The translations under genes were made by a program, and so were the position numbers. From Deltaproteobacteria bacterium (GTDB lineage Bacteria; SZUA-79; Acidulodesulfobacterales; Acidulodesulfobacteraceae): a DNA stretch of 64,000 bases. Below, piece by piece: positions 43,512 to 54,253 of this stretch; position 1 is the stretch's first letter, and each line of letters begins with the position of its first letter. The DNA lies in contig JAMDCP010000002.1 in NCBI GenBank assembly GCA_023489335.1, forward strand, positions 124,001 to 188,000. Reading direction: 5' to 3'. The notes beneath the pieces are model-generated. The model made no database searches and was not told the DNA's origin. It saw only the letters and a list, made by a program, of their open reading frames with translations.

Positions 43512-44573
43512 TTAAGCAACTTTTTCCCCGCAATAAGGGCAATATTTAAGTCCGGGCATCAATGGGATTTCCATTCCGCATTTTTTGTTTAGACATACTT
43601 TGTTTACTTCTAAACTATTTAATTTATCCGTCAGGGTGGTACTTAATTTATCGACGAATTTTTCAAACTTTTTTTCATCCTCGTTTTTAAAATTTTTGGT
43701 AATTTCATCGATTATTACGGTATCATTCATGAGCCTTTTTTCAAGGTTTTTTTTATTGATATAAAAATATACTTTAAATTTATTTATTTCTTTTCTTGTT
43801 ATAATATCTTCATCGATGAACTTCTTAAAACTTTGACTGATAATAGATGGAGCAAGGCCCGTTTCTTCCTTGACTTTCTTGGTTGTAATGGGTTTTTTAT
43901 CGTTTTTAATATAAAATTTTATTATCAGCGCGTAAACCATAAATTCAGATGGACCCATTAATTTAATCTGAAAACTGGTTATGAGATATCTGCTTGTCCA
44001 TAAAGCAAGCGCTACATAATAAAATTTAAAATAATTATCGGATTTATTTAAAAATTCGTCAAGGTTTTTTTCCTGCTCTTCATTAATTATCTTGTTGCTT
44101 TTAAGGAGGGCTATCGTTCCCTTTATTAAATTATTAATAATATAAGTGTCGGTTTCATTAAAATTGCAAAACTGAAGAGCTTTTATATTTATCTCGTTAA
44201 ATTTTTTAAGTTCGCTATAAGGCAGGATGTAATTCGTTTTGCGTTTATCTTCGCTTAAGGTAGATTTGTTAATGAGTTTATTGTCCTGCAAACTCTTAAG
44301 CACGGTTGCGAGATGCGGCGTTGAAATATATAATCTATTTAATTCTTTATATGAAACCGTTACGCCGGTTTTTTCATAATTCTTTTTTTCTTTTGCGGAT
44401 GAATGGGTATATTTATAAGCAAAATATGCGAAAATAGTGAATTCTATATCGCTTAAGTATGCAATATTTTTATATCCCGGCGGTATCATAGATATAGTGT
44501 CTTTGATTAGTTTTTCCCTGCTAAGGAAAAATAAGCTAAAAAGAATATATAGCTTGGCTTGCAATGTTTTCAT
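43512..44573 (-). CDS. Predicted regulator: two winged-helix regions plus C-terminal zinc ribbon
   Basis: 353 residues, no named family recognised. Two segments look like MarR/winged-helix DNA-binding regions: one around SYKELNRLYISTPHLATVLK and one around KVKEETGLAPSIISQSFKKF, each followed by a basic beta-wing-like stretch. The C-terminus is a zinc ribbon (VCLNKKCGMEI then YCPYCGEKVA). The ATG at 44573 has TTGAGGAT upstream; an in-frame TTG at 44588 is less likely. It is divergent from the unusual radical SAM gene and upstream of plsY. Confidence 0.65.
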   Translation of the reverse strand: MKTLQAKLYILFSLFFLSREKLIKDTISMIPPGYKNIAYLSDIEFTIFAYFAYKYTHSSAKEKKNYEKTGVTVSYKELNRLYISTPHLATVLKSLQDNKLINKSTLSEDKRKTNYILPYSELKKFNEINIKALQFCNFNETDTYIINNLIKGTIALLKSNKIINEEQEKNLDEFLNKSDNYFKFYYVALALWTSRYLITSFQIKLMGPSEFMVYALIIKFYIKNDKKPITTKKVKEETGLAPSIISQSFKKFIDEDIITRKEINKFKVYFYINKKNLEKRLMNDTVIIDEITKNFKNEDEKKFEKFVDKLSTTLTDKLNSLEVNKVCLNKKCGMEIPLMPGLKYCPYCGEKVA

Positions 44574-44846
44574 AATACAAATCCTCAATTAAATAAAATA
44601 AATTAAATTAAGAATACGGGTTAACATAAAATTCATTATTAAAACCAAAAATTAAAATATCTTAAAAATAAACAATTAAATAAATAAGCCATAAATTATT
44701 TTTGTATAATTTAGAATAATATATTTATATATGTATTTTACATTATAATATTTTTTTACCGTCTATGTAAAGGAAAAAGTAAAGGAAAAATTTTACCTAA
44801 ATTTTATAGGTTGAATTTCTTTTCTTAAAGTAATAAAATAAAGGAC

Positions 44847-46151
44847 ATGGTAAATACACATATAGGCGGGTTGGAATTTTTCATTAAAGAATACGGCCAT
44901 TTATTAAACCCCGAAGCCATCATAAAAGAAGACATATTAAGGCAGGGGATTTTCTTCGAACCGCTAAAGGATGTTAAAAATTTTTCAAGCAAATCTTATT
45001 TCATTTTTTCTTTTAACATAGATAATGATAATGATATAATCACAAATAAATATCCGGAAGAAATTGCCCTTCAAAATGGGATATATAACCTAAAAAGAAC
45101 TATTATCTCCGTTAGGATTAACAAATCTTCCCCTTACCGGGTTAAGTTTGACGCTGCCGCAAATAAATATGTCCTGTTTCTCGATGATAATTTTATAGGG
45201 GATGTTATTTTTTCGCCCGAAAAATCCTACATGCTGCAAAAAACCCCGTCGGGGAAATCGGTCAGGGATATTGCTCCCACTATCGAATGGGGCTACTTAA
45301 TATATCTCGCGGTTTTCAGAATGTGCCAGTATTTTGAAAATAAGAGCGAATGCGCATTTTGCGATATGAACTCAAATTATGTAAATCAAAAAAAAACAAA
45401 CAAAAGCTATTCCGCAGTAAAATCCATAGATGACATTATTGACGCTCTCGGCATAATCGACTCGTCGGAGGATTCCGAATCTAAGGCTTATACATTAACG
45501 GGGGGAAGCATTATAGATGAATTTAAATTTAACGGAGATACGGAGATAGATTTTTATGTCAGGTTTTTAGAAGCCATAGAAGATAAATACAAAGGCAAAT
45601 GGATAAGCAAGATTGTCGTTCAGGCCCACGATGCAAAAAACCTTAAAAGGCTTAAGGATGCAGGAGCTTACATCTATCATACTAACTTCGAGGTCTGGGA
45701 TAAAGAACTTTTCGATAATATTTGTCCCGGAAAGTCCAAATTTATCGGAAGGGATGAATGGATAAAAAGAATAGTGGATGCCGTATCTATATTTGGGGAA
45801 TACAGAGTTATTCCAAATTTTGTCGCTGGAGTCGAACTTTCCGAACCTTACGGGTTTAAAAGCATAGACGATGCCATTAATTCAACGGGAGAGGGTCTCG
45901 AATTTTTTATGTCAAATAATGTTATACCGAGGTACACCACATGGTGTCCCGAAAAGACAAGCAAACTTGGGAGATTGGGAAATTCATCGGCTCCTCTCGA
46001 GTATTATGTTAAACTGCTTCTTAAATGGCACGAACTTCATTATAAGTATAATTTACCCGTTCCTGAAGGGTATGGCGAGGCAGGTCCGGGCAGGGCAGAG
46101 TTTTCCGTCAGCGCATTTATGGATGCGTTTAAAATGGCCGATACCGCGTAA
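44847..46151 (+). CDS. Radical SAM-like protein with atypical Cx8CxxC cluster motif
   Basis: 434 residues. The only cysteine cluster of the radical SAM type is C160, C169, C172 (MCQYFENKSECAFCDMN), which gives Cx8CxxC instead of CxxxCxxC. Downstream LTGGSIIDE (about 222) resembles the GGE-like SAM-binding strand, and the later segments IVVQAHDAKNLKRLKDAGA and YHTNFEVWD fit a TIM-barrel. The N-terminal 140 residues form an extra domain. Substrate and product are unknown; distant similarity to HmdB- or BioB-like enzymes is only an impression. The upstream divergent gene is a probable regulator. Confidence 0.7.
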   Translation: MVNTHIGGLEFFIKEYGHLLNPEAIIKEDILRQGIFFEPLKDVKNFSSKSYFIFSFNIDNDNDIITNKYPEEIALQNGIYNLKRTIISVRINKSSPYRVKFDAAANKYVLFLDDNFIGDVIFSPEKSYMLQKTPSGKSVRDIAPTIEWGYLIYLAVFRMCQYFENKSECAFCDMNSNYVNQKKTNKSYSAVKSIDDIIDALGIIDSSEDSESKAYTLTGGSIIDEFKFNGDTEIDFYVRFLEAIEDKYKGKWISKIVVQAHDAKNLKRLKDAGAYIYHTNFEVWDKELFDNICPGKSKFIGRDEWIKRIVDAVSIFGEYRVIPNFVAGVELSEPYGFKSIDDAINSTGEGLEFFMSNNVIPRYTTWCPEKTSKLGRLGNSSAPLEYYVKLLLKWHELHYKYNLPVPEGYGEAGPGRAEFSVSAFMDAFKMADTA

Positions 46152-46312
46152 TCCAATTTTTAGGTTGAAACGACTAAAAAGCTATGATAATATAAATATA
46201 TGAATATTTATATATAACATACACGGCTATGCTATATATAATATGATAGCCATAAAATTAAATTAATAAAATTAACATTAAATAATAATAAAACTAAACT
46301 AAAGAGGTATTT

Positions 46313-47308
46313 ATGCATAATCATGACGATGAAAAGAAATTAAATAAATTTAACGCGAGTAGCGAAGATGAAGATTATAATTTTGAAGACGGAGGTGGAT
46401 GCGGCTGCGGGGATAGCGAGGAACACGGTTCTTCGTGCGGCTGCGGGGATGAAAGAGAAGAGGAATCTTCCTGCGGATGTTCTTCGGAAAATAATAGCGG
46501 TAAACCCAATAAAAATCCGTTCGAGGAACGGGCCCCTATTTTCGGCGTAAAAAATATTATTGCCGTTGCAAGCGGTAAAGGCGGCGTAGGAAAATCCACA
46601 TTTAGCGTCAACTTAGCCATCAGCTTAGCGCAGCAGGGTAAAAAAGTGGGTCTTATGGATGCAGATTTGTATGGTCCGAGTATTCCAACTATGATGGGCA
46701 TCAACAAAAGGCCCGATTTAACTTCTCAAAACAAAATAATACCTATAGAAAAATTTGGGATTAAACTTATGTCTTTAGGATTTTTAATTCCGGAAGATAC
46801 CCCCGCTATTTGGAGAGGACCTATAGTTATGCAGGTTACGACACAGTTTTTAAAAGATGTGGAATGGGGCGAAATCGATTTTCTCGTAGTCGATCTCCCT
46901 CCGGGAACAGGAGACATCCAGCTTACATTAGTCCAAACCGTCCCGATAAATTTTGCCATAGTAGTTTCCACGCCCCAGGATATTTCCCTTATAGATGCCA
47001 AAAAGGCGTTGGGTATGTTCGATAAGGTTAATGTTCCTGTTTTTGGCATAGTCGAAAATATGAGCTATTTTATATGTCCCCATTGCGATAAGCGTTCGGA
47101 TATATTTAAACATGGCGGCGCTAAAAAAACTGCCGAAAAATTAGGCGTTAATTTTCTGGGCGAGGTGCCTATAGTAGAAGAAATCTGCGAACTTTCCGAT
47201 AAAGGCGAACCTATTATGACAAAAGATATACATCCGGAGGTAAAAGCCGTATTTAATAAAATAGCGGATTCTTTAATTTTGAGATCGGAACAGCGGGTTA
47301 GTTTATAA
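46313..47308 (+). CDS. Mrp/NBP35-type iron-sulfur carrier ATPase with Cys-rich N-terminus
   Basis: P-loop ATPase of the ApbC/Mrp family that delivers iron-sulfur clusters. The deviant Walker A GKGGVGKST, MDADLYGPSIPTMMG and DLPPGTGDIQLTL are intact, and the cluster-binding CxxC appears in FICPHCDKRS. Unusually, the first 70 residues are very acidic and contain three CGCG-type motifs (GCGCGD, SCGCGD, SCGCSS). 331 residues. Sulfur-cycle anaerobes need much cluster assembly; trxA follows 75 bases downstream. Confidence 0.93.
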   Translation: MHNHDDEKKLNKFNASSEDEDYNFEDGGGCGCGDSEEHGSSCGCGDEREEESSCGCSSENNSGKPNKNPFEERAPIFGVKNIIAVASGKGGVGKSTFSVNLAISLAQQGKKVGLMDADLYGPSIPTMMGINKRPDLTSQNKIIPIEKFGIKLMSLGFLIPEDTPAIWRGPIVMQVTTQFLKDVEWGEIDFLVVDLPPGTGDIQLTLVQTVPINFAIVVSTPQDISLIDAKKALGMFDKVNVPVFGIVENMSYFICPHCDKRSDIFKHGGAKKTAEKLGVNFLGEVPIVEEICELSDKGEPIMTKDIHPEVKAVFNKIADSLILRSEQRVSL

Positions 47309-47383
47309 AAATTATAAAAGCCTTGCTTTATGAAACAAAAGGACATTTAAATAAAATTAAAATTTAAGGAGGATTTACTAATT

Positions 47384-47719
47384 ATGGCTTCAGAAAAAGT
47401 TTTAGCCTTTACGGATGCCAATTTTGAAACAGAGGTTTTGCAGTCTGATAAACCGGTTCTTGTGGATTTTTGGGCTGTTTGGTGTGCTCCATGCAGGGCT
47501 GTTGCCCCGATCATCGACGAGATGGCATCGGATTATGACGGCACCATAAAAGTGGGCAAGGTAAATGTTGATGAAAATCAGGTTATCCCGGGTAAATATG
47601 GGATAAGAGGGATACCGACGGTTATTTTGTTTAATAACGGAAAAGTGGTGGACCAAATAGTCGGGGCAGCGCCTAAAACTGCATTTAAACAGATGATAGA
47701 TAGGGCCGTTGCACATTAA
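47384..47719 (+). CDS. trxA: Thioredoxin
   Basis: Thiol-disulfide reductant, 111 residues, with the classic fold and cis-proline (GIPTVILF). The active site is WCAPC in [16 protein letters not shown], i.e. Ala replaces the usual Gly. AAGGAGG precedes ATG by 12 bases. The corresponding reductase is not in this window. Confidence 0.95.
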   Translation: MASEKVLAFTDANFETEVLQSDKPVLVDFWAVWCAPCRAVAPIIDEMASDYDGTIKVGKVNVDENQVIPGKYGIRGIPTVILFNNGKVVDQIVGAAPKTAFKQMIDRAVAH

Positions 47720-47799
47720 TTAAGTTTAATTAAGATGAAAAAGATGAAAAATTAAAATGAAAGCGCTGGGTAACATTTTCAATATTTATTAACCGTTTA

Positions 47800-49044
47800 T
47801 TAATAGCTTAAGATTACTTCTTTTAACGATTTGCTTGTTGATTGCGTTATTGTAAAGGTAAGGTTATCTATTGTGAACTTTTCGCCCGGAACAGGTATTC
47901 TTCCGAGTCTATCCATTATCAAACCTGAGACGGTTTCATAATCGGCTTCCGGGTGTCTTTCTATTTTTAAATTAAAAAGTTCCGATAATTCATCCAATGT
48001 GAGCCTTGCATTTATTAAATAAGTATTTTTGCCTATCTTTTTATACATCGGTTCTTCTTCATCGGTCTCGTCCCTAATCTCTCCGACTATTTCTTCCAGT
48101 ATGTCCTCAAAAGTTACTATTCCCGATGCCCCCCCATATTCGTCCACAACTATGACCATTTGCTGGTGGCTTTTTTGCATCTTAATCATTATTGACGATA
48201 TTTTTAATGTTTCGGGTATAAAAAGAACAGGCTTAGCTATATCGCTTATTACCTTATCCATATTTTCCATGTTATAAATATCGAAAGCAAATGCAATGCC
48301 GGATATGTTATCTATGCGGTCTTTGTAAACTGGTATTCTTGAATAATTGGATTCCACCAGGATTTGTCTTGCAGTTTTTACGCTTGCCTTTTCATCCACC
48401 GCTACCACATTGATTAGCGGGATCATAATGTCTTTGGCGGTTTTATTCCTAAAATCGAATATCCGTTTTATGATCTTTTTATCATATTCTTTAAGTTCTT
48501 CTATATTGCCGCTTATTGTCAGGACTTTTATAAGTTCATCTTTTGTTAAAAATACATTTTTAGATTTGCTTTTAAAAATTACATTTAAAAATTTGGAGAA
48601 AGCTATAAAAATAATATTAATCGGAAAGAATATAACACCAAAGGCGGCAAGCAGCGGGATGCTTTTTAACATCAGGCTATTTGCATGTCTTCTATATACC
48701 ATTTTTGGAATAATTTCGCCGAAAATTACCATAATAGGCGTAAGAATGACTGCCACGATAAACGGAGTGTAAGAGCGGGCATATCGATATATAATAGCCG
48801 TTGCTAAAATAGAAGCTGTCGTATAAGCGACATTGTTTCCGATAAGGGAAGTAGAAAATGTGCTTTCCGGTCTTTTTGTCATTTTAATCAAAAATTTAGC
48901 AAGTTTATTCCCCTGGGTTTCCTTGTGTTTTACTTTAATCTTGTCAAAGCTTATAATGCCGATTTCCGACCCGGCAAAAAATCCTTCGAAAAATATTGAG
49001 GCAATAATTATAATTATATAAATAAGATATAGGTTATTGAACAT
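47800..49044 (-). CDS. CorC/HlyC family transporter-associated protein (CNNM, CBS pair), copy 2
   Basis: 414 residues: DUF21/CNNM membrane domain with three to four helices (about 1-180), a CBS-domain pair (about 200-320; KDIMIPLINVVAVDE, SRIPVYKDRIDNISGIA) and a CorC_HlyC transporter-associated C-terminal domain. Relatives act in Mg2+ or Co2+ efflux. I start at ATG (MFNNLYLIYI, 49044) since the longer in-frame extension lies within the upstream gene. It overlaps that paralogue by 11 bases. Confidence 0.9.
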   Translation of the reverse strand: MFNNLYLIYIIIIIASIFFEGFFAGSEIGIISFDKIKVKHKETQGNKLAKFLIKMTKRPESTFSTSLIGNNVAYTTASILATAIIYRYARSYTPFIVAVILTPIMVIFGEIIPKMVYRRHANSLMLKSIPLLAAFGVIFFPINIIFIAFSKFLNVIFKSKSKNVFLTKDELIKVLTISGNIEELKEYDKKIIKRIFDFRNKTAKDIMIPLINVVAVDEKASVKTARQILVESNYSRIPVYKDRIDNISGIAFAFDIYNMENMDKVISDIAKPVLFIPETLKISSIMIKMQKSHQQMVIVVDEYGGASGIVTFEDILEEIVGEIRDETDEEEPMYKKIGKNTYLINARLTLDELSELFNLKIERHPEADYETVSGLIMDRLGRIPVPGEKFTIDNLTFTITQSTSKSLKEVILSY

Positions 49045-50005
49045 CGTATTCGTCCTCGATTTCACCGAATATTTCCTCAAGCAGGTCTTCCATAGTAACA
49101 ATGCCCACCATTTTTCCATATTCGTTCACTACAATCGCAATATGAATCTTTTTTCTTTGAAGCTCTCTGAAAAGTTCCAGCGCATTTTTTGACGACGGTA
49201 TAAAATAAGGTTTTATCAAAAAAGAGTTAAGGGTTCTTTTTTCCTCTCCAATATTGTACATTCTGGAAAGTATGTTTTTAGCGAGCAGTATTCCTATGAT
49301 ATTATCTTTTTCTCTAAAATATACAGGCATACGGGAAAAATGGTTTTCCTCGATAAGCTTAACCGCGGTTAAGACAGGGGTATTTACATCTAATCCGAAA
49401 ACATTATCCCTCTTTGTCATAATATTGCCCGCTTTTAAAAAAGAAAGTTTTAGGAAATTTTTAAGAAACTCATATTCTTTTTCTTTTATTTCGCCTTCGG
49501 TTTTACCGATTTCTATTATCATTCTCAGTTCCTCGTTGGAAATAGCTTCATCCTTTTTTAACTGGAACCGTTTTCCTTTAATTCCAATTTTATCCATTAA
49601 GATTTCTGCGTAAGAAATGGCAGGATAAAATATATGTGAAACGATTAAAGATAATTCCACAGGTTTCTTTAGCGCTATAATTTTTGGAATAATTTCGGCT
49701 AAAATAATAAGGGTAAAGGATATCGATATGATAGTATAAATTTCGGGTATTTTGTGAAAATATTCCGTTAAGATTATCGATCCGAAACTTGCGGTTATAA
49801 CATTGGCAGTCATATTCCCGATTAAAATTATTACAAGAAATATGGATGATTTTCTTATCAGGAATATTACCTTGTTCTTTTTTTTTAGGTTCAGTTCATC
49901 TATATCTGCCTGAGTCAATGAGAAAACGGAAGACTCGGAAATGGAAAAAATCGCCGAAATTGCGATAAATAATGTAAAAAATAAAAGATAAGATAGAATA
50001 TACAT
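49034..50005 (-). CDS. CorC/HlyC family protein (CNNM, CBS pair), copy 1
   Basis: 323-residue paralogue of the next gene: CNNM membrane domain (ISESSVFSLTQADIDEL) and a CBS pair (SRMPVYFREKDNIIGILLAK) ending with VVNEYGKMVGIVTMEDLLEE. It lacks most of the C-terminal CorC_HlyC domain. The pair overlaps and may form a heteromer. It follows thiL by 45 bases. Confidence 0.9.
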   Translation of the reverse strand: MYILSYLLFFTLFIAISAIFSISESSVFSLTQADIDELNLKKKNKVIFLIRKSSIFLVIILIGNMTANVITASFGSIILTEYFHKIPEIYTIISISFTLIILAEIIPKIIALKKPVELSLIVSHIFYPAISYAEILMDKIGIKGKRFQLKKDEAISNEELRMIIEIGKTEGEIKEKEYEFLKNFLKLSFLKAGNIMTKRDNVFGLDVNTPVLTAVKLIEENHFSRMPVYFREKDNIIGILLAKNILSRMYNIGEEKRTLNSFLIKPYFIPSSKNALELFRELQRKKIHIAIVVNEYGKMVGIVTMEDLLEEIFGEIEDEYDVQ

Positions 50006-50050
50006 CTTCTAAGTATATATTTAAGTATATATTATAATTATAATAGTGAA

Positions 50051-51091
50051 TTATAGGTGTCTAAAAGTCGAATCTTTAATGGGATATTCAACGCCGTTTT
50101 TTAGAAACTTAATTCCGTTAATTCCATTTACGACGCGCCCTATTTTTTTAATCTTGACCCCAAGCCTGCTCGATAAATTTAAAATCTCTTTTTCGTTTTT
50201 ATCGTCGGTTGTCCACAATAGCTCATAATCTTCGCCGAATGATATAATTTTGTCCTCATATTTTCTGATATTTAACAGTCCTGCAATGTGTTTCAGGTTT
50301 TCATTAACAGGCAGTTCATTTATCCAAATCAGGGCCCCTTGAGAAAACCTCAGGATGTTGGAAATATCTTTGTATAAACCGTCGCTAATATCCGTTAAGG
50401 AATTAGCAAGTTTTTTTGCAGCCAATTCTTTAGCTAATTTAATTCTTGGGGTAGGAAGTTTAAATTTGCTTATAAAGTTTTCAATGTTTTTTTTTTCAAA
50501 ATTTTTAAGGTTAATGTAGTTTTTATCGATGTGCTTCTCCTGTTTTTGCAAATAATATGTCATCCATGAATTTCCAATTTCTCCCGAAACAAAAACCGCA
50601 TCTCCTATTTTTGAATTACCCCTTTTTATGACATTTTCGTCTTTATAGTCGCCGATAATTGTTATGGATATAGAAAATTCGGATGCCCGCGATATATTGC
50701 CCCCTATAAGCGAAACCCTGTATTTTTTTGCAACGCCGACTATGCCGTAAAGGGCTTCTTTGATATTTTCTTCATTTACATATTTGGGAATGAAAAGAGA
50801 CAGGGTAAATAAACGGGGAATGCCTCCCATTGCGGCTATATCGCTTAAATTGACAAGCAAAGACTTAGACCCTATTTCATAAAAACTATAAAACTTGAGC
50901 GTGAAATGAACATTTTCCGTTATGTTGTCGGTGCTGACAAGCATGCTATTTTTATCTCTAAAAATAGCGCAATCATCGCCTATGGATTTGATAATTATAG
51001 ATTTATTAAATTTTTGGGTTATAAGGCTTATTTTTTCAATCTCTCTTATTAACCCGGTTTCATTAAGTCCTTCTTTTTCCCTCACACTCAC
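50051..51091 (-). CDS. thiL: Thiamine-monophosphate kinase
   Basis: Phosphorylates thiamine monophosphate to the active diphosphate. PurM-like fold with SIGDDCAIFRDK and LVSTDNITENVHF (metal-binding Asp residues), NLSDIAAMGGIPRLFTLSL and the C-terminal FGEDYELLW. 346 residues, within range. It starts 7 bases after lon, so the two are co-transcribed. Confidence 0.95.
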   Translation of the reverse strand: MSVREKEGLNETGLIREIEKISLITQKFNKSIIIKSIGDDCAIFRDKNSMLVSTDNITENVHFTLKFYSFYEIGSKSLLVNLSDIAAMGGIPRLFTLSLFIPKYVNEENIKEALYGIVGVAKKYRVSLIGGNISRASEFSISITIIGDYKDENVIKRGNSKIGDAVFVSGEIGNSWMTYYLQKQEKHIDKNYINLKNFEKKNIENFISKFKLPTPRIKLAKELAAKKLANSLTDISDGLYKDISNILRFSQGALIWINELPVNENLKHIAGLLNIRKYEDKIISFGEDYELLWTTDDKNEKEILNLSSRLGVKIKKIGRVVNGINGIKFLKNGVEYPIKDSTFRHL

Positions 51092-51098
51092 TCTTAAT

Positions 51099-53576
51099 TT
51101 ATTTTACAGGTTTAGATTTTGTTTTGCGGGCGGCAGGCTTTGAATTAAATGTTCCGACCCCGACTATTGCTTGTTTTATTACCTCGTCCATGTGTTTAAC
51201 GGGTATGAATTTTAAATTTTTTTTAACTAATGGAGAGATTTCCTCGAGATCCTTTTTGTTTCGTTCGGGTATCAAAACCGTTTTAATGCCCGCCCTCAAA
51301 GCGGCTAACGACTTTTCCTTTAATCCGCCGATTGGAAGAATATTACCCCTTAAAGTAATTTCGCCCGTCATAGCAATATCCTTTTTAACCGGTTTTTTTA
51401 ATATTGCGGAAATTAAAGATGTTGCCATAGTAATTCCTGCCGATGGTCCGTCTTTCGGGATAGCCCCTTCAGGTATATGTATATGAATATCATTTTTTTC
51501 GAATGTATCCGGCTTTATGCCAAGTTCGTCAACTTTTGACCTTGCATAGCTAAGGGCAGCCTGCGCCGATTCTTTCATGACATCCCCAAGCTGGCCCGTC
51601 AGCGATAATCCCCCTTTTCCTTTAACAAGTACGGTCTCGATATATAAAATCTCTCCTCCGAACGGGGTCCATGCAAGCCCAGTGGAAACGCCGATTTCGT
51701 CCTTTTGCCTTTCCTCTTCGGGAAGGATTTTTATAGTACCCAGATATTTATGGATATTTTTATTGGTTATGGTATATTTTTTAATTTTATTTTCGGCAAT
51801 TAACCTTGCCACCTTTCTGCATATGGTTCCAATCTCGCGTTCTAAGTTTCTTAAACCGGCTTCGCGCGTGTATCCGGCGATAATGGTTCTAACGGCGCTC
51901 GGTTTAAATTCGATATACTCCTTCTTTAACCCGTTTTCTTTTATTTGCCTTGAAATAAGATATTTTTCCGCAATCTTTTCCTTTTCCTCAAGGGTGTATC
52001 CCGATAAATTTATAATCTCCATCCTGTCTCTAAGCGGAGACGGTATCGTATCGGCTACATTAGCCGTGGCAACGAACATAACATTTGATAAATCGAACGG
52101 AACATTTAAGTAATGGTCGGAAAACGAAAAATTTTGTTCCGGATCTAATACTTCCAAAAGGGCGGAGGATGGATCGCCCCTAAAATCGGTGCCGATTTTA
52201 TCTATTTCATCGATCATAAAGACGGGATTGTTGGTTCCGGCTTGTTTAATACCCTGAATAACCCTTCCCGGGAGAGCGCCGACATACGTTCTTCTGTGTC
52301 CCCTAATTTCGGCCTCGTCATGTACGCCTCCCAGAGAAACCCGGATAAATTTCCTATTCATAGCCTTTGCAATAGATTTTCCGAGAGAGGTCTTGCCGAC
52401 GCCTGGAGGACCGATGAAACAAAGTATCGGCCCCCTCATTTTTTTATTAAGTTTTCTAACGCTGAGATATTCAAGTATTCTTTCCTTAATTTTTTCTAAA
52501 TCATAGTGATCCTCGTCTAATATCTTTTTTGCCGTTTCTATGTTTAAATTATCCTTTGTTTTCTTTGACCACGGAACATCCGTAAGCCATTCTAAATATG
52601 TCCGAACGGTTGATGCTTCGGCGGCATCCTGATGCATTGTTTCCAATCTTGAAAGCTGCTTTTCGGCTTCTTTTAAAACATCCGGCGGCATCTTGGCCGC
52701 AAGTATCTTTTCTCTTAATTCCGTTATTTCTTGAGTTTTTTCATCCGTTTCTCCCAATTCTTGCTTTATTTGCCTGAGCTGTTCTCTGAGAAAATAATTT
52801 CTCTGAGTTTTTGTCATTTCCTCTTTTGCCTGGGATTGGATTTTTGCCTGCATAGAGAGAATTTCAATTTCCCTTGCCAATATGTCGTTAACCTTTCTAA
52901 GCCTTTCTATTTGGTCGGAATCTTCCAATATTTTTTGGGATTCCTCCACTTTTAATCCTAAATTAGATGCCACTATATCGGCGAGCCTTCCAGGGTTATT
53001 GACATTTTCTAATATTATTAATATATCCTGCGATGGAAGCCTTCCTAAAGAAACATATTTTTCAAGCTGTTCTTTTACATTTCGCATTAAAGCATCGATA
53101 GCGGGCGTTATATCGACAATATTTTCCTCTTTTATCTTTGATACTTTTACAAGATAGAAAGGCTTTATTTGAACAAATGTTTCAATTTTAGCTTTCGATA
53201 TGCCCTGAACCAATATCTTAACTCTTCCGTCGGGAAGTTTAAGCATTTTCATTATCATCGCAACAACCCCGACATCATAAATATCGTTCTGCGAGGGTTC
53301 TTCGACGACAATATCCTTCTGGGCGGATAAAAGGATTAGCCTGTCTTTAGCTATAGCCTCGTCAACCGCTTTAATGGACGCTTCTCTTCCGACAAAAAGA
53401 GGAATTATCATAAAAGGAAAAAGAACAAGGTCCCTAATGGGGAGTAATGGGATAACCTCGGGTACCTGGATTTCTTCTGCCAAATTGGGTTGGTCAATGC
53501 CTTCGCCTTTACCAATCGCAATTTCGCTAATGTTGTCCGATAAACTTTCAAAATCTTTTTGATTTGCTCTCACCAT
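51099..53576 (-). CDS. lon: ATP-dependent protease La (Lon)
   Basis: 825-residue soluble LonA. N-terminal substrate-binding domain ([20 protein letters not shown]), AAA+ module with Walker [14 protein letters not shown] and Walker [11 protein letters not shown], and the proteolytic domain with the catalytic serine in [15 protein letters not shown] and its partner lysine further on. It degrades misfolded and regulatory proteins. No heat-shock operator was found in the 180 bases between hsp20 and lon. Confidence 0.97.
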   Translation of the reverse strand: MVRANQKDFESLSDNISEIAIGKGEGIDQPNLAEEIQVPEVIPLLPIRDLVLFPFMIIPLFVGREASIKAVDEAIAKDRLILLSAQKDIVVEEPSQNDIYDVGVVAMIMKMLKLPDGRVKILVQGISKAKIETFVQIKPFYLVKVSKIKEENIVDITPAIDALMRNVKEQLEKYVSLGRLPSQDILIILENVNNPGRLADIVASNLGLKVEESQKILEDSDQIERLRKVNDILAREIEILSMQAKIQSQAKEEMTKTQRNYFLREQLRQIKQELGETDEKTQEITELREKILAAKMPPDVLKEAEKQLSRLETMHQDAAEASTVRTYLEWLTDVPWSKKTKDNLNIETAKKILDEDHYDLEKIKERILEYLSVRKLNKKMRGPILCFIGPPGVGKTSLGKSIAKAMNRKFIRVSLGGVHDEAEIRGHRRTYVGALPGRVIQGIKQAGTNNPVFMIDEIDKIGTDFRGDPSSALLEVLDPEQNFSFSDHYLNVPFDLSNVMFVATANVADTIPSPLRDRMEIINLSGYTLEEKEKIAEKYLISRQIKENGLKKEYIEFKPSAVRTIIAGYTREAGLRNLEREIGTICRKVARLIAENKIKKYTITNKNIHKYLGTIKILPEEERQKDEIGVSTGLAWTPFGGEILYIETVLVKGKGGLSLTGQLGDVMKESAQAALSYARSKVDELGIKPDTFEKNDIHIHIPEGAIPKDGPSAGITMATSLISAILKKPVKKDIAMTGEITLRGNILPIGGLKEKSLAALRAGIKTVLIPERNKKDLEEISPLVKKNLKFIPVKHMDEVIKQAIVGVGTFNSKPAARKTKSKPVK

Positions 53577-53756
53577 ATTTGGAAACTCCTGTTGTTTGTT
53601 TTGTATAGAATATGTATTAATAGATTCTAATATATAAATATCTATTACTATAATATTATTATACTATAAATTCTCAAAATTTGCTCATTATAATTTGTTA
53701 TGACTAAAGCCTGTATCCTAATCTCACGCCCTTATATTTTATATATTTTTATAATC

Positions 53757-54221
53757 CTAAGATTCGTCATAATGGATAGGTATTCCTATCTCCGAGTGGG
53801 TAAAGATGTCGCTCAATTCAAAGCTTATTTTTAAAACCCCGTTGGATAAAACAGCCTTAACAAAATGCTTGGCAGGGCTTATCGGCAGAAGTATAAATTT
53901 TTCGAACTTTCCAAACCTTCTTTCCAAGCAAAAAAAATTAATATTAGAATTAGTTTTGGGCTCAAGCTTCCACATTATTGCCAGAATGTTGTCGCGAACG
54001 CCTATGGCAATATTGTCCTTGGAAACCCCCGGCAGTTCTATTTCCACCGCTAATTTACTGCGATTTATATAAATGTCGATAGGCGGACCGTTTGTTTTAA
54101 AAGAGTAGGCCGATTCCTCGAGCGAAAAAGATCCGAAAAGATAATTAAACAATCTTTCGACCTCTTTTTTGAACTTTATTATCTTTTTATTAAAATTTTC
54201 ATTTTCGTCAAGAAAATTCAT
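53757..54221 (-). CDS. Small heat shock protein, Hsp20/alpha-crystallin family
   Basis: 154-residue holdase chaperone. The alpha-crystallin core is visible (LAVEIELPGVSKDNIAIGVRD and FILLPISPAKHFVKAVLSNG, with GVLKISF in place of the usual GVLxIxxPK). Divergent and somewhat shorter at the end than typical Hsp20. Sits between galU and lon, both on the same strand. Confidence 0.85.
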   Translation of the reverse strand: MNFLDENENFNKKIIKFKKEVERLFNYLFGSFSLEESAYSFKTNGPPIDIYINRSKLAVEIELPGVSKDNIAIGVRDNILAIMWKLEPKTNSNINFFCLERRFGKFEKFILLPISPAKHFVKAVLSNGVLKISFELSDIFTHSEIGIPIHYDES

Positions 54222-54253
54222 GTAGCCGCTCTCCGTTAAAAATCGAAACGAAT

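Noticed and set aside
46225-46251. Inverted repeat GGCTAT/ATAGCC upstream of mrp as an operator
   Set aside because: Six-base arms in a very AT-rich stretch are expected by chance; no linked regulator supports it.
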